39,156 nt of DNA, taken from contig JBDKVA010000204.1 of the NCBI GenBank assembly GCA_039679375.1, forward strand, positions 1-39,156, written 5' to 3'. The DNA comes from JBDKVA01 sp039679375 (GTDB lineage Bacteria; Bacillota; Clostridia; Acetivibrionales; DTU013). The notes under the pieces were generated by a model. That model saw only the letters and a list, made by a program, of their open reading frames with translations, had not been told where the DNA came from and searched no databases. Below, one piece after another: positions 23,515 to 32,055 of this stretch. Position 1 is the stretch's first letter, and each line of letters starts with the position of its first letter. The position numbers were made by a program, and so were the translations under genes.

Positions 23515-24876
23515 TCATTCCAATTGCCTGTGGATAATGACAGCTTTCTTCCACCTGCCTGAAAGATAGAACCATATTCCTAAGATCAGGGACAGGAAGG
23601 ATGCAATAGGAGCACCCAGTCCTACCCCCAACAGTCCGTAACCCAATGCCATACCAAAAATGTATGAGGCCGGGATGCGTATAAGCAGAGAGGACAAAAC
23701 GCCGTTAATCAAAGAAAAGGTAGTATGTCCGGAGCCTATAAACAGACCGTTCAGACTGAAAACAAACGGCACTATAAGATAATCGAAGCTGAATGATTTG
23801 ATGTATGTGACTCCCTGAGCTATCATTTCTTCATCATCACTAAAGGCGCTCAGCATTATTTCAGGGAAGAATCGCACCAATACAAAAATTATGCTGCTTA
23901 TAATTATAGCGATCAGCATTCCAACCTTCATCGTTCGGGTTGCTCTTTTTTCTTCTCCTGCCCCGATATTTTGCGCACTCATTGCCGAAATGGAAGAACT
24001 CATTGCAATTGCGGGAAGTATCGCAAAGCCGTTCAGCTTGCCAACAGCGCCAACAGCGGCAGATGCTATTACTCCAATGGAATTTACGAGTGCTGTTAAA
24101 AATAAAAAGGAAAAGCTTGTAGCAACATTTTGAATTGAGGTAGGTATTCCAATTTTAAGCAGCAATTTGAGTCTTTCCTTATGGAAGCCGAAGGAGCTCA
24201 ATTTAAAGTCAAAAACAAAGTCGTTCCTTTTTAGATATATGATGCAAAGGATCATACTGATAGCCTGTGAAGCAACCGTAGCAATTGCGGCACCGGCTGC
24301 GCCCATATCAAATACGGCTACCAGCAGCAAATCAAATGCCACATTAACCAGGCATGCAATCGTTACAAAAATAAGAGGATTTTTACTATCGCCCATTCCA
24401 CGCATAACTGCGCTTAGAGCATTATACCCGAATATAAAAATTGTTCCGAGCATTGTAACAAAAAAATAGCTTTTTGCTTCAGGATAGGATTCGGCAGGCG
24501 TTTTAATAAGCTGTAATATCGGATCCTCTATTGCAATTATCAGCACTGTCAGGACAATTGCCAATACAAAGAGCGAAGTGAAAAGAGTGCCTATTGTTTC
24601 TTTTAGATCTGTTTTTTTACCTGCTCCGAGGTATTGTGCTATCAGTACCGTGGCGCCCACGCTAAGGCCGAACACCATATTGGTTATTAAAAACGTAACC
24701 TGGCTCCCTATATTTACGCCGGACATGCTGATTGTACCGGAAAATCTGCCTACGATGATCATATCCGCCACACTGTAAAATGATTGAATCAAGTTTGAAA
24801 GCAGAAACGGATAAGAAAATGCAAGCAGTTGTTTTACAACATTTCCCTGTGATAAGTTATTCTCAAATTTACTCAT
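23515..24876 (-). CDS. MATE family efflux transporter
   Basis: The 453-residue protein has about 12 membrane segments in two similar halves. The N-terminus MSKFENNLSQGNVVKQLLAF followed by YPFLLSNLIQSFYSVADMII is typical of Clostridial MATE exporters, which expel drugs or metabolites using Na+ or H+. The middle has KSYFFVTMLGTIFIFGYNAL and SAVMRGMGDSKNPLIFVTIA. The start chosen is ATG 24876 behind GGAAGGG; a longer frame to 24921 lacks a ribosome site. It lies 58 bases downstream of the response-regulator gene on the same strand without a visible terminator, so it may share its transcript. Confidence 0.88.
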   Translation of the reverse strand: MSKFENNLSQGNVVKQLLAFSYPFLLSNLIQSFYSVADMIIVGRFSGTISMSGVNIGSQVTFLITNMVFGLSVGATVLIAQYLGAGKKTDLKETIGTLFTSLFVLAIVLTVLIIAIEDPILQLIKTPAESYPEAKSYFFVTMLGTIFIFGYNALSAVMRGMGDSKNPLIFVTIACLVNVAFDLLLVAVFDMGAAGAAIATVASQAISMILCIIYLKRNDFVFDFKLSSFGFHKERLKLLLKIGIPTSIQNVATSFSFLFLTALVNSIGVIASAAVGAVGKLNGFAILPAIAMSSSISAMSAQNIGAGEEKRATRTMKVGMLIAIIISSIIFVLVRFFPEIMLSAFSDDEEMIAQGVTYIKSFSFDYLIVPFVFSLNGLFIGSGHTTFSLINGVLSSLLIRIPASYIFGMALGYGLLGVGLGAPIASFLSLILGIWFYLSGRWKKAVIIHRQLE

Positions 24877-24934
24877 ATGTACCCTTCCTAAATAAGTTGA
24901 ACAAAAATAATAGTAACTCATAATGAAGACAAAA

Positions 24935-26500
24935 TCAACTACGGTATTCGCTGGGGCTTTTGCCGGTATATTTACCGAATACGTGAGTAAAGTATGCGGG
25001 ATCGTCTATACCTACGGAATAAGCCACTTCAAAAATTTTATTAGCCGGGTTCTCCAGCAGTTTTTTGGCTTTTTCGATCCGATACCGGTTTAGCGCGTCC
25101 GTGACCGACTCGCCGGTTTCTTTTTTGTATAGCCGGCTTAGGTAGCTGCTGTTTACGTGCAGTTGTTTTGCAACAAACCGAAGGGTAACCTTACTGCTAT
25201 AATTTTCTTTTATGAATTTGTTGACTTCCCTTACAAGATAATTCTGTTTTTCACTGCCTGTTGAAATAAGCCCGGAAATGGACTTTATCACGCTTCGTAT
25301 AATGGAATTCATATCCTGGTATGTCTGGCATTCCTGCAGTTTTCTGTAAATATCCGATTCATTTTCCTTTGCACTTTGAAGGCTGGAGCCTGGGCTTTGA
25401 GGCAAACTGAAACATTTGGAACACAGCAGGATGCTTAATGCCTTTAATTTTTCCACAGGCTCGCGAGCTGCCTTTAAGTCTTCAAAAAGGTTTTCGAGAC
25501 TTGCAATAGCACAACTTCCATTACCTTCAGCTACAAAACCGGCAACTTGATCGATATACATCCGTGTCTTTGCTGAGAGGTCGGAAATATCTTTAGGCTT
25601 CACACTGGTGTATACGGAAATGCCGGCATTGCTGAAAAACTTCCAGGAAACGGCCTCCAAAGCTTCCTTATAAGCCTGGGGCATGTCCGGTACACTGCTG
25701 TGCATGCGGCTTATGCCTATTGATATGTTGAATTTCATAAAGCTATTGACCATATTTTGTATTTCATTGCATGAAGCAGTCACAGAATTGATATATGCTT
25801 TTTCATCACTACGATCAAAAGAAACGACTGCAATAAGGAAATGGCTATTCATTACCGCGATATAGTGGCAATATTCTTTTAAGGCCAGGGACAAAAAATT
25901 TTTGATGGAAAAGGTGCTGTTTTCATTGAATGCTCCAATTATTTCAAAAGCCACTATAAAATAATGGCCGATTTTCAGGTTTAGATCCTTTATCTTGCTG
26001 CTCATATCAAAGGGGTTCGTGATAATACCGTTTATGATGTCCTTTACCAGCTTTTCACTCATTTCGTACAGGCTGTCCGAGATTTTACCTTCAAGCTGCT
26101 TTACCCTTTTCTCCATATCTTTTTGCTGCTCTATAATCTGTTTGGCTTTATTTACAGCCTCCATGAGCTTCGCATCAGGGTTTGTCTTGATGACGAAGTC
26201 CACTACGCCATACCTCAGGGCGGACTGGGCATAGGAAAAATCGGCGAATGCCGTTAGAATGATTACCTTGATTTTGGGATAATGGTAATATACATATTCG
26301 GACAATGCTATTCCATCCATGCCCGGCATCCTGATATCGGCGATAATGACGTCCATTTCGTTTGTATTGATAAGGTCCCGGGCCTCAAGCCCATTGCAGG
26401 CTTCGAAGGCAACGCTGCAATTCAGGGATTCCCAGTCAATGAAGCTGATAATATATTTTCTTATAACCGGTTCATCATCTACGATCATGATTTTATACAT
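24935..26500 (-). CDS. YesN-type response regulator (receiver plus AraC DNA-binding domain)
   Basis: The 521-residue protein has an N-terminal receiver (MYKIMIVDDEP, phospho-acceptor Asp55 in VIIADIRMPGMDG), a long middle region, and a C-terminal AraC-type double helix-turn-helix (VTLRFVAKQLHVNSSYLSRL, YSVGIDDPAYFTHVFGKYTG). Such regulators pair with YesM-type kinases and switch sugar-transport operons. The start chosen is ATG 26500, overlapping the kinase gene's stop by eight bases; AAGGGTGA lies just upstream, inside the kinase gene. The pair is divergent from a sugar-transport operon, which is its most likely target. The receiver's usual KPF motif reads IKTNP. Confidence 0.92.
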   Translation of the reverse strand: MYKIMIVDDEPVIRKYIISFIDWESLNCSVAFEACNGLEARDLINTNEMDVIIADIRMPGMDGIALSEYVYYHYPKIKVIILTAFADFSYAQSALRYGVVDFVIKTNPDAKLMEAVNKAKQIIEQQKDMEKRVKQLEGKISDSLYEMSEKLVKDIINGIITNPFDMSSKIKDLNLKIGHYFIVAFEIIGAFNENSTFSIKNFLSLALKEYCHYIAVMNSHFLIAVVSFDRSDEKAYINSVTASCNEIQNMVNSFMKFNISIGISRMHSSVPDMPQAYKEALEAVSWKFFSNAGISVYTSVKPKDISDLSAKTRMYIDQVAGFVAEGNGSCAIASLENLFEDLKAAREPVEKLKALSILLCSKCFSLPQSPGSSLQSAKENESDIYRKLQECQTYQDMNSIIRSVIKSISGLISTGSEKQNYLVREVNKFIKENYSSKVTLRFVAKQLHVNSSYLSRLYKKETGESVTDALNRYRIEKAKKLLENPANKIFEVAYSVGIDDPAYFTHVFGKYTGKSPSEYRS

Positions 26501-28334
26501 AACAATCATCACCCTTGTCGATTGGTATATGGATCATAACTTTTGAGCCTTTGGAGGTTTCACTTTTAATGTATATGCCGTATTGCTCGCCGTATAGCAG
26601 CTTAATTCTTTTGTTTGTGTTGCTAAGCCCTATTCTGCAGTGTATTTTATTAGATCCTGTATGATCGGTGCTGTTAATATCAACACTTTCAGGGTCAAAA
26701 CCCATACCGTCGTCAATTACTTCAATATAAACCGATTCTGCATCGGCGCTTACATTTACATTAACGGTACCTGCCCCTACTTTGTTTTCAAGGCCGTGTA
26801 CGACAGCGTTTTCAACTATCGGTTCGACGCAGAGCTTTGGAAGGTAATAATCAAGAATGGACTCATCGTCAATGTGGATATTATATTCGAGATTATCCTC
26901 AAACCGGGTCTTTTGGAGGTACAGATAAAACTTAATGTATTCAAGCTCCTGACGTATAGTTATTTTCGATTCCCTGCCGGTATAAATGCTTGCCTGAAGC
27001 AGTTCACTCAATGAGGTTACCATACCATGGATCGAATCATACTGTCCCAGGCGGGCCTTGTATCCGATCGTTGCAAGAGTATTAAACAGGAAATGCGGAT
27101 TCATCTGGGATTGCAGGAATTTAAATTCCGTTTCCTTCAACAGCAGCTGCTTTTTATATACCTGATCTATAAGGTAGCTTACTTCATCCGTCATCTTATT
27201 AAATGTATCGCTAAGTAAATTCAGCTCGGGATTTTTATAGGGCGGCAGCTTTATGCCGTAGTCCCCGGATTTTACTTTATTCAGGCTATCAAGCAGACTC
27301 TTGATGAATTTAGAAACATGCAGTGAGAGGTAAATGCTTAAAGTAAGGCTGACAACGGCGATAAGCAATGTAATAAAGAGATAGTTTTTAATGCTTTCAG
27401 ATAACTTTGAGAACACCTGACTTTTAGGAATACCGATTAAAAATATCAAACCGCTGTCCTCAACCTCCCTCGAAGTGATATAGTATTCCTGATTTCCCAG
27501 AGTCACTTCTCCTGTATTCCGATATTTCTTTAGTTCCAGTATTTCACTGTCCACTTTTTTCCCCAGCATACTTTTGTCAGGATGTGAATAGATGATACCT
27601 TCATTGTCAAAAATATACCCCATGGCACCTTTATACTCAAGGATATGGCTATATTTCCGGGACAGTGTGTTTTCATCAATGCCAATGATCAGCTTACATA
27701 ATATCTTATTTGTGTATATATTATAAATATTGCTTGCATAATAAATCGTCTGATCTGTATAGGACGGGGGTAGAATCATTTTACCGCTGTGAGTGTCGCC
27801 AAATGTATTCTTATAAATTTTGATATTATTTTCATTGACGACCTGTATGTTTGACATTGATCTTGACATAGAGCAATAAGTGTTTTCATTCAAAAAGAGG
27901 TAAAGTGTTTTGATAAGCTGATTTTTCCATGCATTATCGAACAGCATGTTATATTTCAATTCTGATTCGATATCCAGCTTTTTTCGTAAAAAGGAGTATT
28001 CATCCATTTCACCGTTTACATCAAATATACTCGGTCTTAATGTCGGACTGGTAAGCAGATGCATATATGTTACGTCAACCATGTCAAGAGAAGCTGCGAT
28101 ATTGTCATCTGTTTGTTTAATAAGCTGTTCGAGGCTGCTGTATTCATTGTTGATAAGTATTGAGGAAAGGCTTGTATAAAAGTATATTCCGGCCAGAGAC
28201 ATGGGAAGCAGGACTGCAAGAATTACTGCAATAGTGATTTTATGGCGCAGCGTGATTTTCCCTGTTGGCAGGCGTCTGCCTATTACATTTTTCAGATTTA
28301 CTTTTACAAACTTATTTGTTTTTTCTATATTCAT
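26493..28334 (-). CDS. YesM-type sensor histidine kinase
   Basis: The 613-residue membrane kinase has a first membrane helix near residues 28-50 (ITIAVILAVLLPMSLAGIYF), a large extracellular dCache-like sensor, a second helix near 310-330 (FITLLIAVVSLTLSIYLSLH), a HAMP linker, and a HisKA_7TM/His_kinase-type domain. His414 in FLQSQMNPHFLFNTLATIGY is the likely phosphorylation site. The ATP-binding part shows VEPIVENAVVHGLENK and IEVIDDGMGFDPESV. The start chosen is ATG 28334 behind CGGGAG. It is the first gene of a kinase-regulator unit. The ligand is probably a sugar or its binding protein, judged from the divergent transport operon. Confidence 0.91.
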   Translation of the reverse strand: MNIEKTNKFVKVNLKNVIGRRLPTGKITLRHKITIAVILAVLLPMSLAGIYFYTSLSSILINNEYSSLEQLIKQTDDNIAASLDMVDVTYMHLLTSPTLRPSIFDVNGEMDEYSFLRKKLDIESELKYNMLFDNAWKNQLIKTLYLFLNENTYCSMSRSMSNIQVVNENNIKIYKNTFGDTHSGKMILPPSYTDQTIYYASNIYNIYTNKILCKLIIGIDENTLSRKYSHILEYKGAMGYIFDNEGIIYSHPDKSMLGKKVDSEILELKKYRNTGEVTLGNQEYYITSREVEDSGLIFLIGIPKSQVFSKLSESIKNYLFITLLIAVVSLTLSIYLSLHVSKFIKSLLDSLNKVKSGDYGIKLPPYKNPELNLLSDTFNKMTDEVSYLIDQVYKKQLLLKETEFKFLQSQMNPHFLFNTLATIGYKARLGQYDSIHGMVTSLSELLQASIYTGRESKITIRQELEYIKFYLYLQKTRFEDNLEYNIHIDDESILDYYLPKLCVEPIVENAVVHGLENKVGAGTVNVNVSADAESVYIEVIDDGMGFDPESVDINSTDHTGSNKIHCRIGLSNTNKRIKLLYGEQYGIYIKSETSKGSKVMIHIPIDKGDDCYV

Positions 28335-28385
28335 GCACTCCCGGGAAATGACATATATTAAATTTCTATGCAAAATAGAAAAAAC

Positions 28386-28430
28386 CTTTTACTATATAAG
28401 TGTTAGTAAAAAAAATCATAGTATAGTAAA
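28386..28430. promoter_or_regulatory. Repeated TAGTAAAA motifs, candidate operator
   Basis: TTTTACTA (28386-28393), TAGTAAAA (28403-28410) and TAGTAAAA (28423-28430): one inverted and two direct copies. The direct copies start 20 bases apart, two helix turns, the geometry favoured by AraC-type proteins. They overlap the predicted kinase promoter, fitting self-regulation by the neighbouring regulator (inference). Confidence 0.5.
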
Positions 28431-28443
28431 AATATCACAAGCA
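28414..28443 (-). promoter_or_regulatory. Promoter of the kinase-regulator operon
   Basis: On the minus strand TTGCTT (28443-28438), an 18-base spacer, then TATGAT (28419-28414). Transcription would start near 28407. Confidence 0.5.
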
Positions 28444-28557
28444 ATTTATGCGTAAGCTCATGGCAGGCTGAGAAGAGAATATTTTAGTGCATATAGTACA
28501 AGAACAACTATTATAACTCCATTAACAGCAGGATGAAATTATTATTTAATATAATCA

Positions 28558-28595
28558 GGCTTTATATTGACTTAACCGGAATGATGTATAAAGCC
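28558..28595. repeat. Inverted repeat before the sugar-binding protein gene
   Basis: GGCTTTATA (28558-28566) is perfectly complementary to TATAAAGCC (28587-28595), 20 bases apart. It ends six bases before the ribosome site AAAAGGAGGG, so it could be an operator or an mRNA leader hairpin. Confidence 0.5.
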
Positions 28596-28618
28596 ATATT
28601 AAAAGGAGGGTATTTGAA

Positions 28619-29983
28619 ATGAGAGGAAAAACCTTAAGGTCTTTTGCCTGCTTGCTTATGACACTTGTATTGGCGCTGTCGCTGTTCGGATGCGGAAATG
28701 CCGAAGATAAAAATGGATCCGCCGCAACTGCGGATAATGCGGCATCCACTATAACAAAGGCTGATGAAACAAAGAAGGAAGAAGTAAAAAAAGAACCAAT
28801 CAAGCTGCAGTTCCCTACCTTTATGTGCGGAACCAATGTCGGAGCTCCCTGGCAGACAAAGATTCTTGAGCTGTTTAAAGAGCAATATGGCAATGAGATC
28901 GAAGTTGTTGTGGAAGAACTTCCGAGTGACCAGGCATATGTAGACAAGATGAAAATACTGATGGCTTCAAAGGATATGCCCGATGTGATCAGCGGCAAAA
29001 ACGGGCTTTTGGAGCTGGCGGTAAAAGGCGGGCTTGCTGTTGAACTCGACGGGTACCTTGCTGCAGATCCGGAATGGAAAGAGGCAATCGGCGAGGAAGC
29101 TCTCAAGCATAATTCAGTTAACGGTAAGGTATATGCAATCGAAAACAGCAGGGCAATTGTCGGATATTTCTACAATAAAGGAATGTTCCAAAAAGCAGGA
29201 ATACAGCCGGCAAAGACCTGGGACGAATGGTTTACAAATCTTGACAAGCTGAAAGCCACAGGCGTTGCACCTCTGGCATTAATGACAGGGGAGAATGGCT
29301 GGACTACAAACCTGATACTGGCATCTTTAATCGGTACGAATGGAGAGGCCGGAAATACCTTTATGAATACAATACATCCGAAAAGTTATGAAACTCCTGA
29401 ATTTATTGATGCACTTGGTAAAATTAAAACGATGCTGAAGGACTATACGACAAAGGACGCTCTTGGAGCGACTTATGGTGTTGCAGCCAATAATTTTCTC
29501 AGTGGAAAGGCGGCAATCATAGCAAACGGACCCTGGATGATTTCGGATTTCAGCAACGCTGAAAAGGCGCCCGCCGGATTTGACAAAAAGGTTGGAGCTG
29601 CTGTTTATCCCAACGGCGTATTTTCTTCGATAAGCGAAGGCTGGGTAGTATGCTCAGAGGATAAAGAGCATGCCGGCGCTGCTGTCAAGCTTGTAAAGGC
29701 TCACTCGGACAATCAGGCGCAGCAGCTGAATCTGGAGATGATCGGAAACTTCCCGCTATCGCCAAAGGTTACGGTTTCAGATGAATACAAGAAAAAAAAT
29801 CCGATACTTGCAGAGCTTCTGGAAGCAGTTCCGACAGTACAGTATAACTATACAATGATAGATAACATAAATTATCCCAATGTAATGGATCAGTTTGCAA
29901 CACTATATCCCGCCCTGGCAATGGACAAAATCACACCTGAGGGAATGGCAAAAACACTCAGTGAAGTAGCCGCAAAAAATTAA
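28619..29983 (+). CDS. ABC sugar-binding lipoprotein
   Basis: The 454-residue protein has a lipoprotein signal ending LSLFGC, with Cys25 as the lipid-anchored residue. A low-complexity Ala/Lys/Glu linker (to about residue 58) leads into an extracellular solute-binding domain of family 1: MKILMASKDMPDVISGKNG, YFYNKGMFQKAGIQPAKTWD and FLSGKAAIIANGPWMISDF are typical of oligosaccharide-binding proteins. It would capture sugar outside the cell for the two permeases downstream. AAAGGAGGG precedes ATG 28619 at the ideal distance. A stem-loop follows the gene. The sugar is not fixed by sequence; the GH65 gene suggests an alpha-glucoside. Confidence 0.9.
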   Translation: MRGKTLRSFACLLMTLVLALSLFGCGNAEDKNGSAATADNAASTITKADETKKEEVKKEPIKLQFPTFMCGTNVGAPWQTKILELFKEQYGNEIEVVVEELPSDQAYVDKMKILMASKDMPDVISGKNGLLELAVKGGLAVELDGYLAADPEWKEAIGEEALKHNSVNGKVYAIENSRAIVGYFYNKGMFQKAGIQPAKTWDEWFTNLDKLKATGVAPLALMTGENGWTTNLILASLIGTNGEAGNTFMNTIHPKSYETPEFIDALGKIKTMLKDYTTKDALGATYGVAANNFLSGKAAIIANGPWMISDFSNAEKAPAGFDKKVGAAVYPNGVFSSISEGWVVCSEDKEHAGAAVKLVKAHSDNQAQQLNLEMIGNFPLSPKVTVSDEYKKKNPILAELLEAVPTVQYNYTMIDNINYPNVMDQFATLYPALAMDKITPEGMAKTLSEVAAKN

Positions 29984-30022
29984 TTGTACCACAGCGTACT
30001 GTTCATTCAATATATTTACCGG

Positions 30023-30061
30023 GCAATTCTCCCCGGACCGTCATGGCCTGGGGAGGATTGC
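30023..30061 (+). terminator. Intercistronic stem-loop after the binding-protein gene
   Basis: GCAATTCTCCCC (30023-30034) pairs with GGGGAGGATTGC (30050-30061), 12 bp with one G-T. No T-run follows, so it is more likely an mRNA-stabilising or partial-termination element, which would keep binding-protein mRNA above permease mRNA. Confidence 0.6.
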
Positions 30062-30086
30062 TGCTTAAGGAGCGGAGCGGGCTGAT

Positions 30087-30962
30087 ATGGAAAAGAAAAA
30101 CGGTGTCTGGATATTTATCTTTTTATCTCCGGCTATACTTTTATTTTTACTGGTATATGCCGCATCTGTTTTTATCATGTTCGGATCCTCCTTTGCAGAC
30201 TGGAGGCTGATGTCCGACATTAAATCTGCGGGTTTTAACAACTACATCGAACTATTTGCAAAAGACGGCACATTTTTAAAAGCATTGACCAACACGGCAA
30301 TATGGGTCGTTCTTCAGTCCACTGTCCATATTGTAATAGGGGTAACGGTTGCATTAATACTCGCTAAAAAGGAATTCTACTGGAAATTTGCCAGGACCGC
30401 CTACATGCTGCCCAATATTGTATCGGGCGCTGCGATGGGGATGCTTTATCTGTGTATCTTCAACCCAAGCTTCGGGCTTATCAATGAGATCGTAAAGCTT
30501 TTCGGAGCCGGGGATTTTGCACATAACTGGTTTTATGATTATTCCACTGCATTTGTCACAGTCACAATGACCTGGCTGCCCTTTGCCGCTGTTGTGACGA
30601 TTCTTGTACTCGCGGAAATGACCGCGATATCCGATTCCATACTGGAAGCTGCCAGGATTGACGGCGCCGGTGAGTTTGAGACAAACATCTTTATCATCCT
30701 GCCCATGTTAAGAAATATACTGGGTACTTGTGTTATTGTTGCTGCAACAAGCATGCTTAAAAACTTCGATATTATTTTCATGACTACAAACGGAGGACCA
30801 GGTACGGAAACATTAAACCTGCCTTTGTATTTATATAAGACGGCCATGATCGAAAACAATTACGGATATGCCAATACAATAGGTACTTTTACAACGATAC
30901 TTGGCATTGTTATCATCATAACGATCAATAAGGTTTTCAGAATGGGCCGCTCCGATATCTAG
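30087..30962 (+). CDS. ABC sugar permease, MalF/UgpA type
   Basis: The 291-residue inner subunit has six predicted membrane helices, beginning GVWIFIFLSPAILLFLLVYA. The cytoplasmic EAA loop, which contacts the ATPase, reads EAARIDGAGEFETNIFIILP. It should form the import channel with the next permease. GGAG (30074-30077) lies nine bases before ATG 30087. No ATP-binding subunit is encoded nearby; in Bacillota such importers commonly share an MsmK-type ATPase. The stop codon TAG (30960-30962) is partly formed by the repeat that begins at 30961, so the last residues could have been altered by its insertion. Confidence 0.9.
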   Translation: MEKKNGVWIFIFLSPAILLFLLVYAASVFIMFGSSFADWRLMSDIKSAGFNNYIELFAKDGTFLKALTNTAIWVVLQSTVHIVIGVTVALILAKKEFYWKFARTAYMLPNIVSGAAMGMLYLCIFNPSFGLINEIVKLFGAGDFAHNWFYDYSTAFVTVTMTWLPFAAVVTILVLAEMTAISDSILEAARIDGAGEFETNIFIILPMLRNILGTCVIVAATSMLKNFDIIFMTTNGGPGTETLNLPLYLYKTAMIENNYGYANTIGTFTTILGIVIIITINKVFRMGRSDI

Positions 30963-30995
30963 GAGTCCGCATACATTAGTTTCCGTGCGGACTCC
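30961..30995 (+). repeat. Internally deleted copy of the AGGAGTCC element
   Basis: AGGAGTCCGCA (30961-30971) is joined directly to TACATTAGTTTCCGTGCGGA and CTCC (30972-30995). These equal 37243-37253 and 37381-37404 of the longer element, so 127 internal bases are absent. The ends form a perfect 10-bp stem. A second hairpin, CGCCGT/ACGGCG, follows near 31013-31029. Confidence 0.8.
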
Positions 30996-31043
30996 AGGGC
31001 ATACATAAGTAACGCCGTCAATAACGGCGGATTGGAGATTATC

Positions 31044-31874
31044 ATGAAATGGAACAAACTCGTTTTTGGAATTCTAAAATATACATTCATTGCAATAGTT
31101 GTTTTGATATCTACATTACCTGTTATATGGGTATTTGTTTCTTCATTTAAAACAAACATGGAGATATTCAATTCTGCATTCAAACTACCCGGAAGCTTCA
31201 GCCTTAAAAATTATGCAATTGCTTTCCGGCTTGCTCCGATCGCAAGGTTTTATCTGAACAGCGTAGTCGTGTCCGTATCGGGCACTCTGCTGAATCTGAC
31301 CGCCATGGGCATGGCTGCGTATGTTTTTGCACGCTTTGACTTCAAGTGTAAAAATTTATTGCTGGTGCTGTTTTCGATAACGCTCCTGTTGCCCGCATCC
31401 GCTTTGCTGCATCCCCTTTATCTGACCATCAGCAAGCTTGGGCTGTACAACAAATTATCAAGTCTTGTAATCGTATATGCCGGCCTGGGTATCCCCGTTT
31501 CGCTCTATGTTCTTAAAAGCTATTTCCTGACCATACCAAAAGAACTCGGTGAATCGGCAAACCTTGACGGCGCCGGTTTCCTGAGAACATTCGCCGAGAT
31601 CATACTGCCGGTGGCAAAACCAAGCTTCGGGACCGCCGGTGTATTGCAGTTCCTGTTATGCTGGAATGAATTCCAGTTTGCTCTGGTGCTCACGACCGGA
31701 AATGAAAACAGGACTCTTCCGCTTGCTTTAAGCTATTTCACATCCATGTTTTCTGCCAATTACGGCGCCGTTTTTGCGGCAACGACAATGATAATCATAC
31801 CCAGCATTATTATTTATGTAGTTCTGCAGGAGCATGTCGTATCCAGCCTGACGGCTGGAGCAGTGAAGGGCTGA
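31044..31874 (+). CDS. ABC sugar permease, MalG/UgpE type
   Basis: The 276-residue protein is the second channel subunit. It has six membrane helices and the EAA loop ESANLDGAGFLRTFAEIILP. The N-terminus FTFIAIVVLISTLP-like segment (YTFIAIVVLISTLPVIWVFV) and WNEFQFALVLTTGNENRTLP are typical of MalG-type proteins. The start is ATG 31044, six bases after GGAG; an in-frame TTG (31032) would overlap that site. A repeat copy and a small hairpin lie in the 81-base gap after the first permease. The next gene has its own promoter-like boxes, so transport and phosphorylase genes may be transcribed partly apart. Confidence 0.9.
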   Translation: MKWNKLVFGILKYTFIAIVVLISTLPVIWVFVSSFKTNMEIFNSAFKLPGSFSLKNYAIAFRLAPIARFYLNSVVVSVSGTLLNLTAMGMAAYVFARFDFKCKNLLLVLFSITLLLPASALLHPLYLTISKLGLYNKLSSLVIVYAGLGIPVSLYVLKSYFLTIPKELGESANLDGAGFLRTFAEIILPVAKPSFGTAGVLQFLLCWNEFQFALVLTTGNENRTLPLALSYFTSMFSANYGAVFAATTMIIIPSIIIYVVLQEHVVSSLTAGAVKG

Positions 31875-31932
31875 CGAATAATTTCTCAGAATCAAATATC
31901 AACTTTTTGAAACCATGTCCATTATTTGAAAT

Positions 31933-32029
31933 TTATCATTACAAAAATGTATTATATAATACTGTTACGAAATACAGCTTTTCCAAACCGGGTTTATTTG
32001 AAAATAAACTCACGGAAGGGAGAGCTGTA
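31933..32029 (+). promoter_or_regulatory. Promoter and hairpin leader of the GH65 gene
   Basis: TTATCA (31933-31938), a 16-base spacer, then a perfect TATAAT (31955-31960). The leader from about 31967 can fold: TACAGCT (31973-31979) pairs with AGCTGTA (32023-32029) and encloses GTTTATT/AATAAAC (31992-32009). The ribosome site AAAGGAG precedes ATG 32056. Confidence 0.5.
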
Positions 32030-32055
32030 ATTCTTGTGCAAAAGGAGATTCAATA

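Noticed and set aside
28567..28592. Sigma-A promoter TTGACT/TATAAA before the binding-protein gene
   Set aside because: The spacer is only 14 bases, too short for a normal sigma-A promoter; the boxes coincide with an inverted repeat instead.
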